Positions 11,100 through 22,547 of a DNA stretch of 64,000 nucleotides are shown piece by piece. Source of the DNA: Sepiola atlantica (taxonomy: Eukaryota > Mollusca > Cephalopoda > Sepiida > Sepiolidae); assembly GCA_963556195.1 (NCBI GenBank), contig OY744525.1, positions 75,366,844 to 75,430,843 on the forward strand. The letters run 5' to 3'. Made by a program: the position numbers and the translations under genes. The notes beneath the pieces are model-generated. The model saw only the letters and a program-made list of their open reading frames with translations. It ran no database searches and had not been told where the DNA came from. Positions within the stretch are counted from its first letter, which is position 1; every line of letters begins with the position of its first letter.

Positions 11100-13485
11100 G
11101 TAGCTAACAGCTTCGCAATCGGATCCAGTACCATGATTATCAGGAGGAACCACTCTGCAGATTCGGCCCCTATTCCTCTACTGCATCTCTGAAGTTGCGG
11201 GGGCCCCTCCATCAAAAGGCCGTATTGGTATTGGTTTAAGCTACTTTTCTGTCCAACACTCATCGTTTCTTTTTAACCAGATCCAGTATGATGCCTTCTC
11301 TGCCGCTTCTTGTACGTCGCTCACAAAGTTCTTTTTTTACTTCTGTTCGTACAACAGAAACGATTTCGCAGTATGTTCATTACTTTTTGTTCAACATATC
11401 CCGAGCTATCACAGCGAAATGATAGCATTCCACATTCTATCCTTTTTCCTGGCATTCGGTCAGTAGGTCATGAAATCTCTCATCCTTCCTGTCTTCTGCA
11501 TTTGAACAATTATCCTCCCAGGATACAGTCAGCTCCAACATAATTCCAACCTTCTTTTCCTCGCTCCACACCACAACGTCTGGTCTCTGCTGCGTAAGTA
11601 CCAGTGGAACGATCAAAGTATTCTGGAGGTCAACTACCAAGTTCCATTTTCCTGGCCATCTTTCATCAGTTATCTGTATTCTTGAATGACTTTTCACCAT
11701 GCCTTTTGTTTCAACTCTATAAAAGTTCATCATCTTAACCATCTCTATTTTTCGTAGTTCTCCTTCATTAAACTTCTTTATTTTCTGATGTAATAGGTTT
11801 TCTATTACTTTCAGAACTTTGTTATACCTTCACGTGTATCGACTTAGTGCTAATTTGCAGTTGAACAGAATATGCCTGAGAGTTCCTCTTTCCCCACATC
11901 TGCATTTGTCATCATTGTCTACTCTCCATCGAACAAGATTCACCGAGGAAGACATTGCATCGTAGGTCGATTTTATTAGGAATTAAGTTCTTTCTTGCTG
12001 CCAAGCCGAGATCTCTTTCCATCCGATTTTCCAGTTCACTACACAATCTTCCCAACAAACACACTCGTCTTGTTGATGACACTGCACCAGATGTAGATAA
12101 CTTTTTCTCTGCTCTTCATTCCTTATCTCACTAACCAGAGAATCTCTCCTTTGCCTTAGGTTACTCATGCAGAAATGTCTAAAATTCTGCATACCTACTC
12201 CTTCTTTTGTATGCTGTACAACACTAACAGTACCCACGTTCTCTAAGATGTGAATAGCTGCCTCGGTCGCTTCTTCTGCTTTCCACTTCTTTTCAATCCT
12301 TACTTCAGGTGGATTGTCTTTAATCTCTTGGTCATTAGAGAAATGGAGCATCATGACTGTCCTTACTTTTAACACCTTGTACTCCTCCACAATTGATGCA
12401 ATATATAACTTCAGCTGTCCCTTTTTTCCAAATATTGCTTAATTGTTCAACATTCTTGGTAGTCCCAACCACTTCCTTATGTACACTCCACACCGTTGTC
12501 CGATTCGTTCTACTCGCGTCAATGGTACTTCATACATCTGCAATGGTCACATTATTTGAGGATACAGACCAAACTGCAGACACTAACATTTATACTTTCC
12601 AGGTAACTCAGTCTTATCAATTACTTTTGATCCTTCCTCTGTTACCGCTGTATTTCCGCTCCTTGGCTTCCGTCGCTTAATGTCTCTGTACCATCTACCC
12701 AAGCTTTTTACTGGTTTCTCTTTTACTGTTGGGATAACTTCACCTCCGATCATATACCTTATTTCTTTTTGTTTACTATTTTTATAGGTTACACCTCTTC
12801 ATTTTTTAGCCTTAAATCTCATTCTTGACCGCTCAATAAGCTGTTCTAGTTGGTCCAATACTTCTTTCATTCCTTCTGAGCTCTTCGACTTTATAGTAAC
12901 ATTGTCCATAAATGCTCGTAGTGGGATCTTAACAAGCGTACTCTCACAATTTGTTGATCTCAACAACATTTCCATCACAAGTACGAACAAGATCACTGAT
13001 ATTGTACATCCTGCTGCAATCCCACCATCCAATCTTTGCCAGTCCGTTGTGTAGTTAAATGTCATAAGGCGCATCTTGAATTTATCGTAGTATTTCATGA
13101 TCAGATTTTGAACCGTCTCTGGAATCCAAAAGAACTCCATTGCATTCTGAATCATCTCATGCATTAGCAAGATCTAACCATACAATTACAACATCCCCCT
13201 TTTCCTTCTTGGTTTGTTAGATACTCTGCCATATTGCATAAGCATGTTCAATACAGCCAGGTATTCCGGGTTTACCTGCGTTTTGAACTGATACATTGAT
13301 AAAGCCATTGCTTTTCACATATTTTATCATTCTGTTGGCAACAACTCCAAATGAAATCTTTCCATCGATGTTTAGTAGCGATATGGGTCGGAATTGTCCT
13401 AGCTCCTTGGCCTGTTCTTCTTTTGGTAGGTATATGCCTTCTGCTAGACACCACCGTTCAGCAACATCTTCAGCTCTCCACATCT
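11100..13485 (-). pseudogene. Decayed non-LTR retrotransposon, reverse transcriptase to C-terminus
   Basis: Reading the minus strand, the pieces occur in the order expected of one polyprotein. First are RT fingers (GIYLPKEEQ...QFRPISLLNIDGK...FGVVANRM, 13217-13483). Next is the RT palm (GIAAGCTISVILF then AFMDNV, 12799-13170). A linker with VKSLGRWYRD follows at about 12700. Then come a long C-terminal region (11983-12390) and a block RPDVVVW...GIMLELTVSWED (11437-11742) resembling the restriction-endonuclease-like tail seen in related elements. The catalytic FMDD box reads FMDN, so the second aspartate is lost. Stops and frameshifts separate all the pieces. No start or target duplication was found. 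The family cannot be named from the sequence alone. Confidence 0.8.
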
Positions 13486-13535
13486 CTTTTATCAGCAGAG
13501 AAATTCTACATCTATTTCATCAGCAGTGCATACAA

Positions 13536-13539
13536 ATAA

Positions 13540-13587
<48 letters not shown>

Positions 13588-13915
13588 TATTTGTAGCCCT
13601 AGAAACCCCTCTAGATGGGCACTGTTAGTGTAGTATTAACACAGCATGATGTTGCTAGCTATAAATGCATCGTTCCTTTCATTAAGTTGAACGCTCTTAT
13701 GACGTCCAGCCGCCGAAATAAGTGTTAAAATTATCACTGTTTATTTAGCTATCCAGTGGTGGCCGAATGGTTCTAGGTGTCGGGATTTGAGTTGTAAAAT
13801 ACTTATAGCCTGGGGTTTCGAATCGCGCGACCAGTAGTGAATAGTCATATCTCTATGCTGAAGAGTCCCGTACATAGATAATAAACAAAAAAAACAAATA
13901 TTTATTATATATATT
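13536..13915 (+). mobile_element. tRNA/hammerhead composite repeat, one unit
   Basis: After the TA tract (13544-13583) comes a spacer block of about 150 bp starting ATTATTTGTAGCCC and including GATGGGCACTG. The tRNA-like head follows: A-box region GTGGCCGAATGGTTCTAGG at about 13757 and B-box-like GGGTTTCGAATCGC at about 13813. A degenerate hammerhead tail ends the unit. The spacer is the same sequence found between the two ribozymes at 30727-31014, so this is one unit of the same tandem-type element. The hammerhead keeps CTATG, CTGAAGA and GTACATAG but has lost stem II, GAAA and most of stem III. Confidence 0.8.
13853..13877 (+). ncRNA. Deleted hammerhead ribozyme remnant
   Basis: Stem I CTATG (13853-13857) and CATAG (13873-13877) remain around CTGAAGAGTCCC, but about 24 nt of stem II, the GAAA box and stem III are deleted. 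Confidence 0.7.
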
Positions 13916-15200
13916 ACTGTACTTCCTCCACACTGCAGCCTTAAAAAACACAAATGCAGGAAAAAACAAAAGACTGGATGCAAAACAGTAATTAATGATG
14001 GTTATTGTGAGCAGTAATCGTTTCTCCTGTCAACTTCTTGTTGAGAGAGATTGAGAGAGAGAAAAGGAGAGAAAGGGAAATAATGGTTTCCACATAGCAT
14101 AATGCAAATAATCTTCCATAAATAGAATTGAGTTCTCTCGGTTACCAGTAGCCATACTGATGAGTTGTGAAACAACAAAATGCCAGACTATATAAATATA
14201 TAAAGAGAGATGAAGCGATTGGGTTCTATGTTAAAGTATGGGTATATTTGACATAGTAAGAGAGATAGAGGGGGGGGTGAATAACAAACAGAGAGAGAGA
14301 CATATATTATATATAAACAGTAGATATATATGATACGACTGGAATATATAAATATAATAAGACTGATAGAGATAGAAATATAATATAGATATAAAATTGG
14401 AATGGATGGATATTTCAGGGTGTTTGGGTGACGTCTGACAGCGCCACTACCGCATTATATATATATATATATATGTGTGCGTGTGTGTGTTCAAATACAA
14501 GCATATACCAATAAATACAAAGCAACTACTCGAAAAAAATAAAGTATAGAAAAAACATTTATTGTTCGTTATGAAATTGTGCTAATGAGGATGTGTTCAT
14601 GAGAGTTTGTAAATGATGTGTGCATGTGTATAAGTAGAGAGGAAAGTCTTACATACCAAATAGTGTGTTTGTATGGAGCACACACGTGCTGTTGGAGGTG
14701 TTTTCATAGCAAGGGAAGAGAGAACGATCTGGTGGAGTATGTCTGACGAGGCCAGATGAAAAAGAGGGAGAAAGAATCATCGTGCATCATTTTTTGCAGC
14801 ACCCTCTACGATCACGAAAAGGGAGATAATTCGTGTCTGACGCCTTCTGGTGATTGTATGTGTAAATGTATTGAGAAAGGTACATAATTCTACAGATATA
14901 TATATGAGCATCTTTTACAAACATTTATGGTTGAATTTTAATTTTCATTCCTTATGACACACCTGGCATCTCAAGGGCTTTTCCTGCTAACTTTAGTGCA
15001 ATTCATGTTCAATACCTTTGGAAGGTCGAAGTGTTTATTATCAGTAGTTATATAGGTAGTAATAGCCGTAGTATTATTTTTGATCATTAATGACACATTT
15101 GCTATCCCATGGGTTCTTTTTACCGGATTAGTTGTCATTCTGCTCAATAGTTTGGAACCTATAAGGTTTTTAGTATATAATATAGTCACAGCAGTAGTAT
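13916..15200. other. Gene-free DNA with GA-rich and TA/TG tracts
   Basis: A GA-rich stretch lies at 14041-14085 and a (TA)n(TG)n tract at 14457-14492. No coding similarity was recognised. Confidence 0.5.
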
Positions 15201-15204
15201 TAAC

Positions 15205-15345
15205 AGTTTTAGGTCCTCTCTGACATACCCGACCCCTAAAAGATGCTTCATGCAAAATTCGGTGCAATTTTGTTATGCAGTTTTGGAGCTAGACAAACTA
15301 GCAGACAAACTGACAGACAAACAAATGCTATAAGATAGATAATCA
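15205..15345 (+). mobile_element. RTE-like LINE 3' UTR remnant
   Basis: GACATACCCGACCCCTAAAA, then CAAAATTCGGTGCAATTTT, then AGACAAACTAGCAGACAAAC with tandem ACAGACAAAC. This is the typical look of RTE/CR1-type 3' ends that finish in short simple repeats. Call by resemblance only. Confidence 0.4.
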
Positions 15346-15769
15346 TTCTTTTTGTTACGCATCATCCATTCTGATGAAAGAGTTCACTTGGTAGGCATTA
15401 CAGTGTTGACTTCTTTGATTCGCCCATCAAAGTCGTTCTAGGTGCGGCTACCTTTTGCAACCACCGGCCACGTCCGATGGTCCCCCCTCTCTTTATCTCA
15501 TGAACCATAAAAGATCAGATTATTGTAAGAAACGGCAGTTAAAAGAGTGAATCATTCATCTAAAGCAATAAAGCCCCTTTGTTAATGGGGGAGGGGATAC
15601 ATGGTTAATCTCCGGTAAATAACTTTAAAGAACATTATTCTGTGCAAGATAGATGCACAAAGTGATTTTGAAGCAAAGAAGCCGAAATTACAATTAGAGT
15701 CGATGAGCAAACAGCCATTAGAATAATATGTGTCTATATGTATGTTTACATCTTTAAGGCCTGGAGGTT

Positions 15770-16090
15770 TTTGTGGAATAATCCAAACTACCTCTTGAGG
15801 AATATAATGGTTTGGTTGTTTTGTTTTACGGCATATCAACCCTCCTCGGGTTATTTAATGCTGAATCCGGTCATTTTGGTGAAAGTTTTTATGCAAGTTC
15901 TTTCTATGCTGAAGTATTTATTCATGGTGTTTCGTTTGGTTGTTTAGTTTTACGACATATCAACCCTTTTTGGATTATTTAATGCCGAATCCGGTCATTT
16001 TGCCAAAAGTTTTCATACTTCAAGTTCTTTAGATGTTCAAGTATTTATTCATGATGTTTGGTTTGGTTGTTTTGTAGAGGAATATAATGG
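15770..16090. repeat. Tandem repeat, about 124-127 bp unit
   Basis: The block starting TTTGGTTGTTTTGTTTTACG recurs at 15811, 15935 and (truncated) 16062. It contains CATATCAACCC and TTATTTAATGCCGAATCCGG. A single diverged copy lies at about 20655-20790. Confidence 0.85.
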
Positions 16091-16194
16091 ACTACCACAA
16101 CATTACTTAGTGTCTCTGTGTTGGTGGCAATAGGGAGAGTTGTATTTAGTATTGTCTATGTTACTGCTTCAACAATAGCTATTTGAAATTTGTT

Positions 16195-16240
16195 AGCAAA
16201 CAAGGCTACCGGGCATTGCCCGGAGGCATGGATAACAAAA
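16195..16240. repeat. Dispersed palindromic repeat end
   Basis: GGCTACCGGGCATTGCCCGG contains a short palindrome (CCGGGCATTGCCCGG). Similar motifs occur near 51005-51030 and 58415-58440 next to other repeats, suggesting one end of a repeat family. Confidence 0.4.
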
Positions 16241-16394
16241 TAAAGGAGTTAAAAAAAGTGTGCTTAACACCTTTCTTTTCGACCCCCCCCCTTCTATCTC
16301 TTTACGAATTCTCCATTAGTTGCTTAATCATCGATCATGTATCTTCGTTTTTATCGCAAAAATGGAATGCTATAACTTACTGTTTTAACTGATT

Positions 16395-17045
16395 TTAAAA
16401 AAATGGTCAAAATATGGATGAATGGTTTGGGGAGCTGTTTTATTAGATTATTCAGTTTAGATTTAACTATGATCTGGCCTGGTGGCAAATAGATTAAGCA
16501 GATTGTCATGGTCTTGGGCAATGTTATCGACACAGTTACCGCCCGTACATCTGTGTCAAGTACTATCTAGCTTTGTGTTATGGTACCTTATCTATACTGA
16601 CTACTTTGAACTCTTCCACTCACCATAAATACTGAGAGCACCTGCTGCTCAGTGTTGGAACTACACCATACTATATTGGTAGTCAAGACTGACATAAAAC
16701 CACTCTTGTTTCTCTGTTGTATTATACCTTTTTCTTAATATACTTGTTTTTTCTAAACTCTGAGTTCCTGTTTTCCTTCCGGACCCTTTACAGGGCCACA
16801 ACACTTTGCAAAATTTTATTATTTATAACTATAGATGTTCCACCCGACGCCCTATCTGTATCTTTATTTATATAGTTGTATGGGGTATAGTTTTTTTTAA
16901 TATGAATATCGCTATTTTCTCTGAGGAATGTTTCCTATAAGCAAACGACTGCTGGACACATTCTCATAAAGAGAACTAACTCCTCAAAATTAGCCCTAAC
17001 ACCTCTCACATTCGACTGGATAATTCTATATGGTTTACTTATTTA
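16395..17045 (-). pseudogene. LINE ORF2, AP-endonuclease N-terminus, split by an LTR
   Basis: The minus strand from 17045 encodes RIIQSNVRGVRANFEEL and then PAVVCL*ETFL. This is the start of an APE-type endonuclease (usually IIQWNCRG...LQET, with W to S and Q to stop changes here). It continues RASGGTSIVINNK (about 16830), is interrupted by the solo LTR at 16576-16803, and resumes with LDTDVRAVTVSITLPK and ICLIYLPPGQ (16440-16560). It is broken by stops and truncated at about 16395. The ORF1 upstream at 17454-18231 is part of the same copy. Confidence 0.75.
16571..16808. mobile_element. Solo LTR (228 bp) with 5-bp target duplication
   Basis: The LTR runs from 16576 (TGTTATGG) to 16803 (CCACAACA), giving short inverted ends TGTTRTGG. 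It is flanked by the direct repeat CTTTG at 16571-16575 and 16804-16808. It sits inside the minus-strand LINE endonuclease frame, and that frame resumes on both sides. A solo LTR is left by recombination between the two LTRs of a full retrotransposon. The near-perfect ends suggest a relatively recent event; the family is unknown. Confidence 0.85.
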
Positions 17046-17453
17046 TTCCGTTTTTAAAACTGGCTCTTGTTGTTTTGTTTTCTTGACTTACATCTTTTCT
17101 AATCCCTTGCATTTGTTTGTCAATTCAACCGAGATAGATGTTTTTTCTTAGTCAGTTCTTTTTTTGTGATTTGTTCTTTAATTTTAGTCCCTGGGGCATC
17201 TCCCACTGTTTTCGGTGGACGCACCAGGGATCTTTGATATTTCTTGCCTGTATTTTCAATGAGCACTGTCAGCTATATAATCATATTTGTTTCTGGCTGC
17301 TTTGGTGTGCCCTCCCCCCCCCCCTCGAACTCCACACCAAGCATCTTGTAAGCATTTCTGAAATCCAGGCCACTCATCTGGGCTAAGTTTCAGCAACATT
17401 TTAACCAATTCATTGTACCTAATCTCCTTCTTCTAAACTGGGAGAGTTCTATT

Positions 17454-18231
17454 TTAATTTTTCCCCCTATTGGTTGCTCCAACAGCAGTGGCATAGGATT
17501 GAGGCCTCATATAAGCCTCTACAATCCTTCTAGCCTCCAGGAATGACAGGTTTCTCGTGTGTTTCACTGTCATGATCTCCTTCTCCTTCACCTTCTTAAA
17601 GAAATCGCACGATCTTGAAAACATGGGATGATTCCCATGTCGTTTTCTACATATGTCCTTATGGTGGTCAAACTTCTGGCATTTGAAACACTGTAATGGA
17701 GTTTGGTATGTAGGGTTCAACTTTTTCAGCAGTGTAGCTAATTTTCAATTCCTTTAGAATTACTGCAGAATTAAAAATCAGGATATACATGTTGGTCATT
17801 ATCGTCTCTCTATCTGTCTTTATGGATATTCTTTTGTGGTGAGTATTCATTCCCCTGCTTATGCAGTGCCATCTCGATTTCCTCTTCCATTGCCAGATCA
17901 ATGTTCTGACTGACTTCGGATCACTCCTCTAGTGGTATTCAATTTTTCGTGGGCAGAAGTTACATTTGAGATTATGAAGTTTTCAATAGATTTTTAACCT
18001 GTTTTAGAGCTTCTTCACACTCTTGGGGGTTGTCTTGCTGTTTATCCCCTTTTTAATCAGAAAAGGTGACAGTTTAGTGAGAGGTGTATCTTCTAGAAAC
18101 TCAATTACAATAAATTTTGGTAATTCGTTATTTGATTCATTGTCAGAAGAATCTGACTGATAAGTGCCGCTTGAGTTTTTTGTTTGTGTTTGCCGTTTGG
18201 TTTGGTGTTCAATGGTCCTGAGCACCACCAT
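17454..18231 (-). pseudogene. LINE ORF1 (gag-like, CCHC zinc knuckle), frameshifted
   Basis: Three minus-strand pieces are in order. The N-terminal part has LPKFIVIEFLEDTPLTKLSP and GINSKTTPKSVKKL (18004-18231). The middle has SIKTDRETIMTNMYILIFN and KISYTAEKVEPYIPN (17668-17901). The C-terminal part has CFKCQKFDHHKDIC, a CX2CX4HX4C knuckle, then GNHPMFSRSCDFF (17454-17720). This layout is that of the RNA-binding ORF1 of jockey/CR1-like LINEs. Frameshifts separate the pieces and the region around 17900-18000 is degraded. It is followed on the same strand by the endonuclease of ORF2. Confidence 0.8.
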
Positions 18232-18239
18232 CCACCACA

Positions 18240-19365
18240 GTCCAACTAAAGTTGAAAATTTACCAGAAGGAATAACCCAACCGCTCTGGTTGAGACAGGG
18301 ATACTTTGACCATTATACTCGCACTGAGTGAAAATAAATGAGCTTCTGCTATTTTTTTTCCACTACCCATGAAAGTATATAAAATCGGCAATGATAATCT
18401 TCTTTGTTCTCAACATGATTGACCCTCATCCATCACCTCCTAGCATCTATTTGTGAAGAAAATAAAAAAGGAGAAATACGGTTTTGATTTTTAGAAGAAT
18501 CAGATTGAATAATATGGTTGAGGATGAACATTTAGATACTAGGGCATCACGTCGCCAACCGATTGATCTGATCGAGCCTCTCCCGTCTAGCTAGAGTAAG
18601 GGCTGAAGTAGAGTGTTACAAGTCACGTGACAATTTATACAACCAGGCCACGGACTGCTCAGCCACCAGGATCTTGTCCTAAGGTATCACGGGTTGCCAT
18701 CCACAGCCTACAGGTGGCCCCGTTTTCGGATTTTTTTTACCCCTCTGCACGGGTTGTGGTCAGCAAATCCGTGGCCCCACCAACAGGGCAATGTCATTTG
18801 AGGGCTCAATAAAACATTGATAAGAAATACACAATTTCAGATTTATTTAATCATTAATGTAGTCCTCATTCTTCTCTATTACTTTTTTTCATCTGTCAAT
18901 AAACCTTTTAATACCACATTCATAAAATTCCAGTTTCCTTTTTCCATACAAAACTCCACAGATTTTATATTTTTACTCTTGAAGTAAGCATTAATCAACT
19001 GAATTGCTTTTGAAAACTTCTAAAGAGCTGGTAATCCGTTGATGCAAGGTTCATAGAATATGGTGGTTGATACATCATTCTTAGAGATGTTTCTCTTGTA
19101 GAACGTTAATCTTTTGTACAGTTTGAGGTTGATGCTAGACCTAACACTGTACAAAAGACAGAAGATCACCTGAAAAAATAGATTTGAAAAATTATGCATC
19201 ACCCACCATATTGTCTGAACTTTGCACTAACGATTGCCATCTACTTTAAAAGTCTGCAAAAGCCTTTGATTAGTTTAAGACTTAAAGAGAATATATCGAA
19301 AAGGTTTCTCATTTTAGTTCAAAACCTAAGGAATTTTATGAATGTGGAATTAAAACGCTTACTGG
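18240..19365. other. Possible LINE 5' region, otherwise gene-free
   Basis: The part next to ORF1 (18240-18840) is less AT-rich than its surroundings and may be the 5' UTR of the minus-strand LINE. No protein was recognised in 18840-19365. Confidence 0.4.
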
Positions 19366-19369
19366 CAGA

Positions 19370-19985
19370 TGAATTCGATTTAACATCTGTTTTATTTGCT
19401 AGCATGTTTTGGAATTGACGTCCAAACTAATCTCTCTCAGCCAGATCTTTATTCATCTCTCCTTCTCCCAAACATTTTTTCACTGTGACCAAACCAACGA
19501 AGTCTCCTGTTCTTCACACATCTCCCTATACTGTCCAGATTTAATTTTCCTCTGGAATCATCATATTTAAGCCTGTCTTTCAGAGTCACATTTATACATC
19601 CATTGTCTTATTCTCTAATCATTTCTTTCCATGCAACACATATGCTGAACCCTCACTGGCCAGGCTTCACTTGCATACATCATCACACGGTGCATACAGG
19701 CCTGATAGACTCTTTCCTACGTCTATAATGGATAGACAAGTTCCCTGAACTAACTCTATCCACTCGTATCTCTTGCAATCTCACTAGCACCAGATCCTCT
19801 CTGTGCTCCAATAATATAACCAAAGAAACAAAACTTCTGAACAACCTCAATAGCCTCACCATCCAAATATATTTTCTCCACATCTGAGTTCTTATCCATC
19901 TCCATTGTTTTACACTTCTGGCACACAACCTGCTTATCCCTGAACCTACCTGTAATTCCACTGTACCATGTGTACCCGATGTTTA
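19370..19985 (-). pseudogene. LINE ORF2 C-terminal fragment and 3' UTR
   Basis: The minus-strand frames include DKQVVCQKCKTMEMDKNSDV (Cys-containing), then KIYLDGEAIEVVQKF, and the end ASEGSAYVLHGK. These match the post-RT segment of the same LINE type as 7612-7965. The 3' UTR ends near 19370-19425 with AACATGCTAGCAAATAAAAC, the counterpart of the 6288 and 7650 ends. Multiple frameshifts. Confidence 0.6.
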
Positions 19986-20199
19986 CAGCAGTAATGCTCT
20001 GCTGGTTAGTAATGGCAGAAATTCCATGGTTAACGACTAAATAAATCTGACGGTTTTATCTATTGTTTTATTGAGTCTTTCACTATTCTATCAGTATTTC
20101 CATGGTAGGTGCTCGATTGAGCTTTAAGTTCTCGTCCCTTCTCCCTTTAACACCTTCTCAGAAAAAACTTGTCTTGCTTCCAACACTGCAAATAAAGTT

Positions 20200-20480
20200 T
20201 CCTTCCTTTCTTTGTGTACCTAAAATCGAACAGAATTTCCATGAACAGAGTTTCTTACCAAGAATGGTCCACCTCGGAACACGTTACTGCAGAAATGTTT
20301 CCTAACAGATGATAACATGGTCGTTTTCAAGTCCAAATATCTGTTGAGTACGTCTGTGAATTCATCATAGTTTTCAATCCCTTCATAGTACTGTTCCATC
20401 ATCGAATTGAAAATCTCACTAACCCTTATTCTCAAGTGGCTTTTGGCCTTGGTAAGTGGTGAACCGTTAGTACAAAAAAA
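20200..20480 (+). pseudogene. LINE ORF2 C-terminus and 3' end
   Basis: Plus-strand codons give FLPRMVHLG and then DDNMVVFKSKYLLST, with a frameshift between them. The 3' UTR reads CTCAAGTGGCTTTTGGCC, then TGGTAAGTGGTGA, ending in poly-A at about 20475. The same last residues and 3' UTR occur at 27830-28150 and 60840-62405. Confidence 0.7.
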
Positions 20481-20654
20481 AAGAATCTTAAAAACAGACA
20501 TAACTTTCGTTGCGATCTGATATAATAATAAATGATAATAAAAATAATGCACGTCAGGGTTTTCATATTTTCCAAAAGTTAATTGCTAAATAACATTCAC
20601 TTGATCAGTGTTTAATTATTTCATGTAACAACATGTAGATAAAAAATGCACTGA

Positions 20655-20790
20655 TTGATTGATTTTTTTAATTTTTTTTTTATTGCATATTAACTCTTTT
20701 GCGTTATTTAATGCCGACTCCATTTATTTTGGTAAAAGGTTTTGTGTTTGAGGTTCTTAATATTTTCAAATATTTAATAGATTCTATTTT
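20655..20790. repeat. Single copy of the 15.8-kb tandem unit
   Basis: Contains TGCATATTAACTCTTTTGCG, TTATTTAATGCCGACTCC and TTTTGGTAAAAGGTTTT, matching the unit at 15811-16061. Confidence 0.65.
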
Positions 20791-21013
20791 GTAGATAAAT
20801 CATTTGTAGATTAATTCCTTTCGCATATGCATATTTTGTAAATAAACAGTGTGCAGTCGATAAAATTGGGGGTTTGGTTTAGAAAAAGTAACATTATTTT
20901 GAGCAGGTAGAATTACATTCATATGTTACAAAACCGTAAGGCAACCCCACCAAAAGCAACAGAATTTGTCAAATCTGTCTGTTGGAATAAATACACATTT
21001 TTTACAAATTACA

Positions 21014-21532
21014 TGGCGACCCAGCTCAAAAACTGCCACCCATGGAATCGTTAATAAAATTCACAATCATTTTTGCAATCCAACCATATTTGGTATAAAT
21101 AGACTTCACTCCATGCCTCATGTGTCCAACAGTCTTTGTTTTATCGCCGGATAAAACATGCATCAATAACTCTGACACACTCCCCTCTTGGAACTGTCTT
21201 GATTGTCCTCTTCAGTTCAGGAATAGTCTGGGGATTTTTTTAATAAACATTGTCTTTGAGATAACCACACAGATAAAAATCTGGAGGTTAAGCTCCAATG
21301 AATGTGATGTTGGGTCAGGATCATACCTCCTACTAATGAGACGATCACTAAAGTGTCCTCGCATACCATTAAACAGCGATAAAAACAAAGACTGCCGGAA
21401 ATTCATGACTGAAACTTGGTGGACAAGTCAGGTTTATAGACTGATGTTATTGTTTACCAAATATGGTTGGATTACAGAAAGGATTGTGATTTTATTAACG
21501 ATTCCATGGGTGGCATTTTGGGAGTGGGTCAT
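21014..21532 (-). mobile_element. Mariner-like MITE with transposase remnant
   Basis: Inverted arms of about 90 bp (21016-21105 and 21438-21532) share CCACCCATGGAATCGTTAAT and ATCCAACCATATTTGGT. Between them the minus strand carries transposase C-terminal pieces in several frames: DPTS..., GYLKDNVY, NPQTIPELKRTI, then VRVIDACFIRR. This resembles the last part of an IS630/mariner-type transposase (LWGYLKD...NPQTIDELK). All catalytic parts upstream are missing, so it is non-autonomous. Confidence 0.65.
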
Positions 21533-21534
21533 CC

Positions 21535-22297
21535 TTTAGTTGAGAAGTTTAAAAATCTGTAGAAAAAAAAATTTGTCTATTAGTTCATAACATTAAATCG
21601 ACAATGGTGAATCAGATGTGGTGAGTTTTTCAGGGGAGGGGTGATGAAATCATTAGATATATACCTACCTCAAGCAAACACATATTTTACGATTTTGCAA
21701 CCTAGCCAAAGGGAGTAGTGGTGCATAAAACAACGTTCACAGTTTTCTTTTTCTTACTGATGACCCTCACCCCTTCCACTACGGGTTCGTGTGCGCATGT
21801 CACCTGCAGATATATCCCAAACAGAGCTGACATTCTGAGCACAAATAACAAAAGGAAAAATACCTGATGCCGTTACCCAAGGCAGAAAAGGTTCTTTTGA
21901 TTTTATTAGAATTGAAACAGCATGCTGGGGGAAAATGTCTTGATAAATTTCAGCCTTGTAGTCAATGTATTATTGTAGATGCAAAAATAGTTGTTATCGT
22001 CAACATAATCGTGGCTTAATGCAATCTATGATCACGGCTTTTAGCACATATACAGTTAAGAAGTAAAATTCCTATGAATTGGCACTGTACGACTTTCTTT
22101 GACTGGCATGATTCTGTTGTTGACATCGGTTTCTCCAATTCCTTTTTACAATCAGGTACCATGTGAAAATTACCAATATTCATAAGTGAAAGTGGTTACG
22201 GATTTTAAACCCTTTTCATAGCTTCTGACTGAACACTGATGATTATTGAAAAAGTTTTTCAGTATGAAATCATGGCTTTATTCATAATATTCAGCAT
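21535..22297. other. Gene-free DNA
   Basis: Nothing recognisable on either strand. Confidence 0.5.
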
Positions 22298-22328
22298 TTA
22301 TATATATATATATATATATATACATATA

Positions 22329-22371
<43 letters not shown>
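22298..22371. repeat. (TA)n microsatellite
   Basis: Interrupted TA tract that abuts the tandem array. Confidence 0.9.
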
Positions 22372-22375
<4 letters not shown>

Positions 22376-22413
22376 AATAATATTTTTTTTAATAAATATT
22401 AAATATTTAAATA

Positions 22414-22458
22414 CCTAGAGACATCGATGTTTCATGCTAACGCAATCTTCAGTCTAGG
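22414..22458 (-). ncRNA. Type I hammerhead ribozyme, copy 1
   Basis: Minus strand: stem I CCTAGA / TCTAGG (6 bp). The core is CTGAAGA; position 7 is A instead of U and tolerates any base. Stem II is TTGC-GTTA-GCAT with a U-U pair at its base. GAAA follows. Stem III is CAT/ATG with a 2-nt CG loop, and the cleavage triplet is GTC. All invariant core bases are present. The U-U pair at 10.1/11.1 may slow cleavage. Confidence 0.85.
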
Positions 22459-22470
22459 AACTAATTAACA

Positions 22471-22547
22471 ACGGTCGGTGGGCGCGAACCCCGAACACAA
22501 ATCGCCACTGATTCGTAGTCGGTGATCTTAACCAAAGGGCCATCGTC
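22471..22547 (-). promoter_or_regulatory. tRNA-like internal Pol III promoter, unit 1
   Basis: A-box-like TGGCCCTTTGGTTAAGATC and B-box-like GGTTCGCGCCC are spaced as in a tRNA. The same sequence recurs 357 and 713 bp further on. It does not look like a functional tRNA because the acceptor stem does not pair well. Confidence 0.7.

Noticed and set aside
22471..22547. Genuine tRNA genes in the 357-bp units
   Set aside because: The A and B boxes are present but the acceptor and anticodon stems do not pair well; it is a tRNA-derived promoter head.
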